Positions 6,399-8,883 of a stretch of 8,883 nt of DNA are shown here, piece by piece. The DNA is taken from positions 1 to 8,883 of the forward strand of contig JBBRCX010000149.1 of assembly GCA_038204465.1 (NCBI GenBank). Reading direction: 5' to 3'. This stretch comes from JBBRCX01 sp038204465 (GTDB lineage Bacteria; Planctomycetota; Phycisphaerae; Tepidisphaerales; Tepidisphaeraceae). The translations under genes and the position numbers were made by a program. Each line of letters opens with the position of its first letter. Within the stretch, counting starts at the first letter, position 1. Under the pieces are notes generated by a model. The model made no database searches, had not been told where the DNA came from, and was given only the letters and a program-made list of their open reading frames with translations.

Positions 6399-7567
6399 CG
6401 GTCCATCGGTTGTCGGGCTGAGCTGGCAGTGACGAACTGCCATGCCCAACTGAGATGCTGCTGAACCCACTGCCACGATACCGACGCCGTGGCGGTCGCG
6501 TCCGCCGCGCTCCAGCCGCCCCAGCGCGAGGCTGAAAGTTGTGCCCAAGCGAAGAGCTTGCTCCGTTGCGTCGGGCTCAGATCGGTAAAGTCGAGCCGCA
6601 CGGGGACGAATTGCGACCACGTCTCCCTCTGCCAGAAATAACGGGTGAGGGAGCTCGGGAGCGCCGACAGCTCGGGGTAGAAGTCCGTCACCCTGCCGGT
6701 CACCGGCGTTTCGATGCCTTCGATGCTGATCTCGAAGGATTGCCCGCGGTCCATCTTCGCGATGTCCCGCGGACCGAAAAACACGACGGCGTAGGTGTCA
6801 CTGGGATTGAAAATGCTGAAGATCGGCGTCCGCGCGGCGATCACCTCGCCTTGCCTGGCAGTGCATTCCGTCACCATCCCGTCCTTTGGCGCCGTGAGGT
6901 AGAAGTGGCCGGTGAGCTCCGGCGAGTTCACAAAGCTTTCGATCCGCTTCTGCAAGACCTCGGCGTTGAGCTCGGCCATCTTCTGGTCCGCCCTCTTGGT
7001 TTGGTAGACGAATTCGGCCGCGCGGGTCTCGGCATCGGCGCGGCCGACAGCGGCTTTGGCCTGCTGCCACACCAACTCCGCGACAATATGCTTCTTCACC
7101 AGCTCATCCTCCGCTTTCAAGACGGCGATCTGCTGCTGCAAGAGGGCATCCTGCGCGTCGACCAGCTTGCCCGCCGCCTGCGCCTCGTGGTCGGCGATGT
7201 CGATCCCGGAGCGGGCTTGCGTCAGCTGCAGCTGGAGCTGCTGCAATTGCTGAGCTGCGAACTGGACTGCTGCCTCGTTAGTGAACTCCGCCAGACGCTG
7301 GCCGCGCGTAACGTGGTCGAGACAGTGAACGAAGAGCTGCTGCAAACGCGCCTGCACGATCGGGGACACCGCAGTCAGTTCGCCGGCGACGATGCCGTTG
7401 CCTCTGATCCACGCCCGGTCAGCAGCAAATACTGCAAGGATTGCCGCGCCAATCGCGAACAGCATCGTACGAAGTCGAACTCGCCACAGGCGGCGCCGGT
7501 ATTTTACCGGCGGGAGCACGGCGCCGTCGCGGTCGTATGGTCGGAGACCTGATTGTTGGAAGCGCAT
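6395..7567 (-). CDS. HlyD/Alg44-like periplasmic adaptor (membrane fusion protein) of the polysaccharide operon
   Basis: The 390-aa product has a short cytosolic N terminus rich in Arg (residues 23-33), one membrane helix (about 34-50), and a first lipoyl-like half (57-95). A Gln/Ala-rich coiled-coil hairpin follows (about 100-215), then the second lipoyl half (220-255, with LTAPKDGMVTE) and a beta-barrel-like region (256-330). This order is typical of membrane fusion proteins such as the periplasmic part of Alg44, which bridge a synthase to the outer membrane. Unlike Alg44, no PilZ motifs precede the membrane helix. The C-terminal ~40 residues are Trp-rich. The start is uncertain: ATG 7567 gives the usual domain layout but has only a weak ribosome site, and in-frame ATGs at 7666 and 7726 would add 33 or 53 poorly structured residues. 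It is the first gene of the coupled operon. Confidence 0.82.
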   Translation of the reverse strand: MRFQQSGLRPYDRDGAVLPPVKYRRRLWRVRLRTMLFAIGAAILAVFAADRAWIRGNGIVAGELTAVSPIVQARLQQLFVHCLDHVTRGQRLAEFTNEAAVQFAAQQLQQLQLQLTQARSGIDIADHEAQAAGKLVDAQDALLQQQIAVLKAEDELVKKHIVAELVWQQAKAAVGRADAETRAAEFVYQTKRADQKMAELNAEVLQKRIESFVNSPELTGHFYLTAPKDGMVTECTARQGEVIAARTPIFSIFNPSDTYAVVFFGPRDIAKMDRGQSFEISIEGIETPVTGRVTDFYPELSALPSSLTRYFWQRETWSQFVPVRLDFTDLSPTQRSKLFAWAQLSASRWGGWSAADATATASVSWQWVQQHLSWAWQFVTASSARQPMDR

Positions 7568-7747
7568 AAGGCTCGTGCAGGTAGGCGCTGCGCTGCTCCG
7601 CGGGCATATGTCGCTGTCACGAACATTGTTCACGGCGTCGAGCGCGGGTTCCTCGGAAACGTCCATTTTTCGTGACCATGATGCTATCCCTGTCCGCGTT
7701 GCGTCAGACCAGCCCGCTGGTACCAATCACCAAAAGTATTGCTGGCT

Positions 7748-7776
7748 TCTATGGGAGAAAATGCATTTCGAGGCAA
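7748..7776 (-). promoter_or_regulatory. Weak candidate promoter for the polysaccharide operon
   Basis: Reading leftward, TTGCCT (7776-7771) and CATAGA (7753-7748) are 17 bp apart, a spacing suited to a housekeeping sigma factor, with an A/T-rich spacer unusual for this GC-rich window. It lies about 180 bp upstream of the chosen adaptor start. The -10 match is poor, so this is only a suggestion. The surrounding gene-free stretch (7568-7940) shows no other recognisable signal. A short minus-strand frame across 7913-7806 (ending APNSTGI) reads like protein, but I cannot assign it. Confidence 0.2.
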
Positions 7777-7942
7777 TATGACAGCAATCTTGACCAATAT
7801 CTGCGGATCCCCGTGCTGTTCGGCGCCACGACTAGAGTGTTCCAGGACGCGGGCGAGGTGCCGGCGAACAGGAAATAGGGGCGCCCCGCGTACACGATCT
7901 TATCGAGCGGATCTCTGACCCCTCCCGGAAAACCGTCGAAAT

Positions 7943-8464
7943 TTCCGCCTGCCCGAGTGGTTAAACGAGAATCACGTTCATCGCTCCGGCGTGGCGCGCT
8001 CGGTCCCGGCCCCGCCACCCTTCTCGTACGTGCGGACCGGCTTCGCACCGGCAACGTTCCGCCGCGGCATTCCCTTGCGGCGGCTAGGAAGACAGCTCAA
8101 TCCGTTCCCTCTCGTACAGTTGCCCTATCACCGCCTTGTAAACCCCTGGACTCTCGAAGCGGTGCTGCATGAGGTCAGCCACAATCTGCACAGCGGTCTC
8201 GACTTGACACGGGACGTTCCGCGCAGCATCGCCGATCGGCTACTTAGGGCGGGATGCGGCCGCTTCGTCGCTTCAGTTTGGACGCGTTGGAATCGCGAGA
8301 TGTTCGCGGATATGTCGGCGCTTCTTTTGGGCGGGCCCGGCGTGCTCGGCACCGTGATGGACGTCGTCGGACGCGGGCCCGAAACGATGCTAACCTTTAA
8401 TCCGCAAGGTGTCCACCCCATGTCCTGGCTCACGACATATGAGACTGGGGTTTTTCCGCGGCTC
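7943..8464 (+). pseudogene. Fragment of a putative zinc metalloprotease-like protein (HEVSH motif)
   Basis: This frame is open from 7919 but has no convincing start; the first candidate is a GTG at 7991 without a ribosome site. The protein-like stretch begins with LPEWLNENHVHRSGV and runs through PFSYVRTGFAPATFRRGIPL, NPFPLVQLPYHR and WTLEAVLHEVSHNLHSGL. HEVSH is an HExxH zinc-binding motif, and a downstream REMFADMSALLLGGPG supplies a Glu that could be the third ligand as in gluzincins. GVHPMSWLTTYETGVFPRLG ends the recognisable part, where the sequence switches to an unrelated gene. The N terminus and C terminus both appear to be missing, so it is treated as a non-functional remnant. The family is one I know only as uncharacterised. 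Confidence 0.55.
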
Positions 8465-8466
8465 GG

Positions 8467-8541
8467 GGCGAGGAGGAGATCGGCAGCCCGAACCTGCTCC
8501 CATTCGTTGCGCGCAACGACCGCAAGCTCGCTGCCGACGGG
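8467..8541 (+). pseudogene. Short fragment of an M20-family peptidase
   Basis: A 25-codon stretch in a frame different from both neighbours reads GEEEIGSPNLLPFV, then continues to LAADG. The (E)GEEEIGSPNL sequence is the hallmark of the metal-binding/catalytic Glu region of M20/M25/M40 dipeptidases, followed in the family by a helix ending in LAAD, as seen here. Nothing before or after belongs to that family. It is sandwiched directly between the metalloprotease remnant and the amidohydrolase remnant and cannot be functional. Confidence 0.55.
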
Positions 8542-8702
8542 CGGCCGGTATCGTCCGCACGGTCATATTTGCTCCGTTTCACAGCGACTACGCTAAAGCG
8601 AACGCCGAGGTCGCTCGCATCGTGGCGCGCCATCCGAACCGCTTGATCGGTTTTGCGTTTGTTCATGCGGCCCGAGACGCAGGGCGTGTCCTTGAGATGA
8701 TT
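8541..8702 (+). pseudogene. Fragment of an amidohydrolase (amidohydrolase-2 / TIM-barrel type)
   Basis: About 54 codons, beginning AAGIVRTVIFAPFHSDYAKA and ending at GRVLEMI, match the first alpha/beta units of amidohydrolase-2 family enzymes, where 'AAG..R.V.F' is followed by a helix and a 'RLIGFAFVHA' strand. The N-terminal metal-binding HxH segment and the whole rest of the barrel are absent. Upstream the frame is occupied by unrelated sequence from the M20 fragment, and downstream by insertion-sequence DNA. It is a dead remnant. Confidence 0.6.
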
Positions 8703-8883
8703 AAAAATCCAAACATAAACACCGCCCCTGGACTTACCGGGATGAGCTATCACTGAATCTTGGTGACGGAAGGGGTCAGGCGGCAGCGGCTTGAGCTTTC
8801 GGCTTGACGACCTCAATTCCGTCGGTGAACCTTACACCGAGAATTATTTTCGGCAACTGGTTGTGGCCATCGAGGCGACGCCA
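8703..8883 (-). mobile_element. IS256-family insertion sequence, right end, running off the window
   Basis: Amidohydrolase similarity stops at about 8702 and the transposase stop codon is at 8776, so the terminal inverted repeat should lie between them. I cannot fix the exact border because the other end is outside the window. The A/T-rich 8703-8720 stretch followed by a GC-rich segment would suit an IS end. Confidence 0.55.
8776..8883 (-). CDS. IS256 (mutator-type) transposase, C-terminal 35 codons, partial
   Basis: Reading leftward from the window edge the frame starts at WRRLDGHNQLPK, continues through ILGVKFTDGIEV, and ends QAAAA before a TGA. This is the characteristic tail of rhizobial IS256-family DDE transposases, where 'WRR(L/I)(D/R)G.N.L..V..GV.F.DG.E' closes the protein. 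The catalytic DDE part lies beyond position 8883. There is no start codon in the window. The element is inserted in the amidohydrolase remnant. Confidence 0.75.
   Translation of the reverse strand, partial: WRRLDGHNQLPKIILGVRFTDGIEVVKPKAQAAAA

Noticed and set aside
5337..6620. Longer version of the TackOD1 protein starting at 6620
   Set aside because: The added 74 residues only overlap the adaptor gene out of frame and carry no domain; the ATG at 6398 overlapping the upstream stop fits the operon pattern.
6539..7552. Long plus-strand open frame of 337 codons
   Set aside because: It is antisense to the adaptor gene, has Arg/Leu/Gly-rich composition without recognisable motifs, and arises from the GC-rich codon usage of the real gene.
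7950..7966. GCCCGAGTGGTTAAACG resembling the D-arm of a serine tRNA
   Set aside because: No matching acceptor, anticodon or T arms follow, and the bases are read as part of the metalloprotease fragment (LPEWLNE).
1..8883. CRISPR array, rRNA or complete tRNA genes
   Set aside because: No regularly spaced repeats beyond the two short tandem duplications and no conserved RNA gene sequence were seen.

Overview
The window looks like accessory DNA from a GC-rich alphaproteobacterium, probably of the Hyphomicrobiales (Bradyrhizobium/Rhodopseudomonas-like). This rests on the style of the SqdB protein, codon usage, GTG/TTG starts and the IS256-type transposase tail. No 16S or other phylogenetic marker is present, so the host is an inference.

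Layout. Positions 1-255 hold imperfect repeats resembling an insertion-sequence end, then a tandem repeat carrying two identical 10-bp palindromes just upstream of an intact sqdB-like gene (256-1539, +). Converging on it is a secreted TIM-barrel-like protein (1705-2565, -), best started at a TTG behind a strong Shine-Dalgarno. Positions 2611-2988 are a scar: a possible 57-codon ORF, a 9-bp hairpin like an IS200/IS605 end, and a 17-bp palindrome at the breakpoint of a second, truncated sqdB paralogue.

The core is a tightly coupled minus-strand operon: periplasmic adaptor of HlyD/Alg44 type (7567-6395), TackOD1 zinc-ribbon plus degenerate GGDEF protein (6398-5337), processive-type family 2 glycosyltransferase (5340-4009), exported anchored protein of unknown family (4018-3038), truncated sqdB' (from 3066). 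Stop and start codons overlap at every junction. The genes read as a synthase-dependent exopolysaccharide machine: a sugar-nucleotide enzyme of the UDP-sulfoquinovose synthase family could supply precursor, the GT2 would polymerise and extrude it, the adaptor and exported protein would carry it through the envelope, and the secreted TIM-barrel-like protein might trim it. The GGDEF domain has lost its signature but keeps the RxxD inhibitory-site motif, so it is a candidate c-di-GMP receptor, by analogy with PelD.

The right end (about 7940-8883) is a gene graveyard. Fragments of a HEVSH-motif putative metalloprotease, an M20 peptidase and an amidohydrolase are joined head to tail in three frames, then cut off by an IS256-family element running off the window edge.
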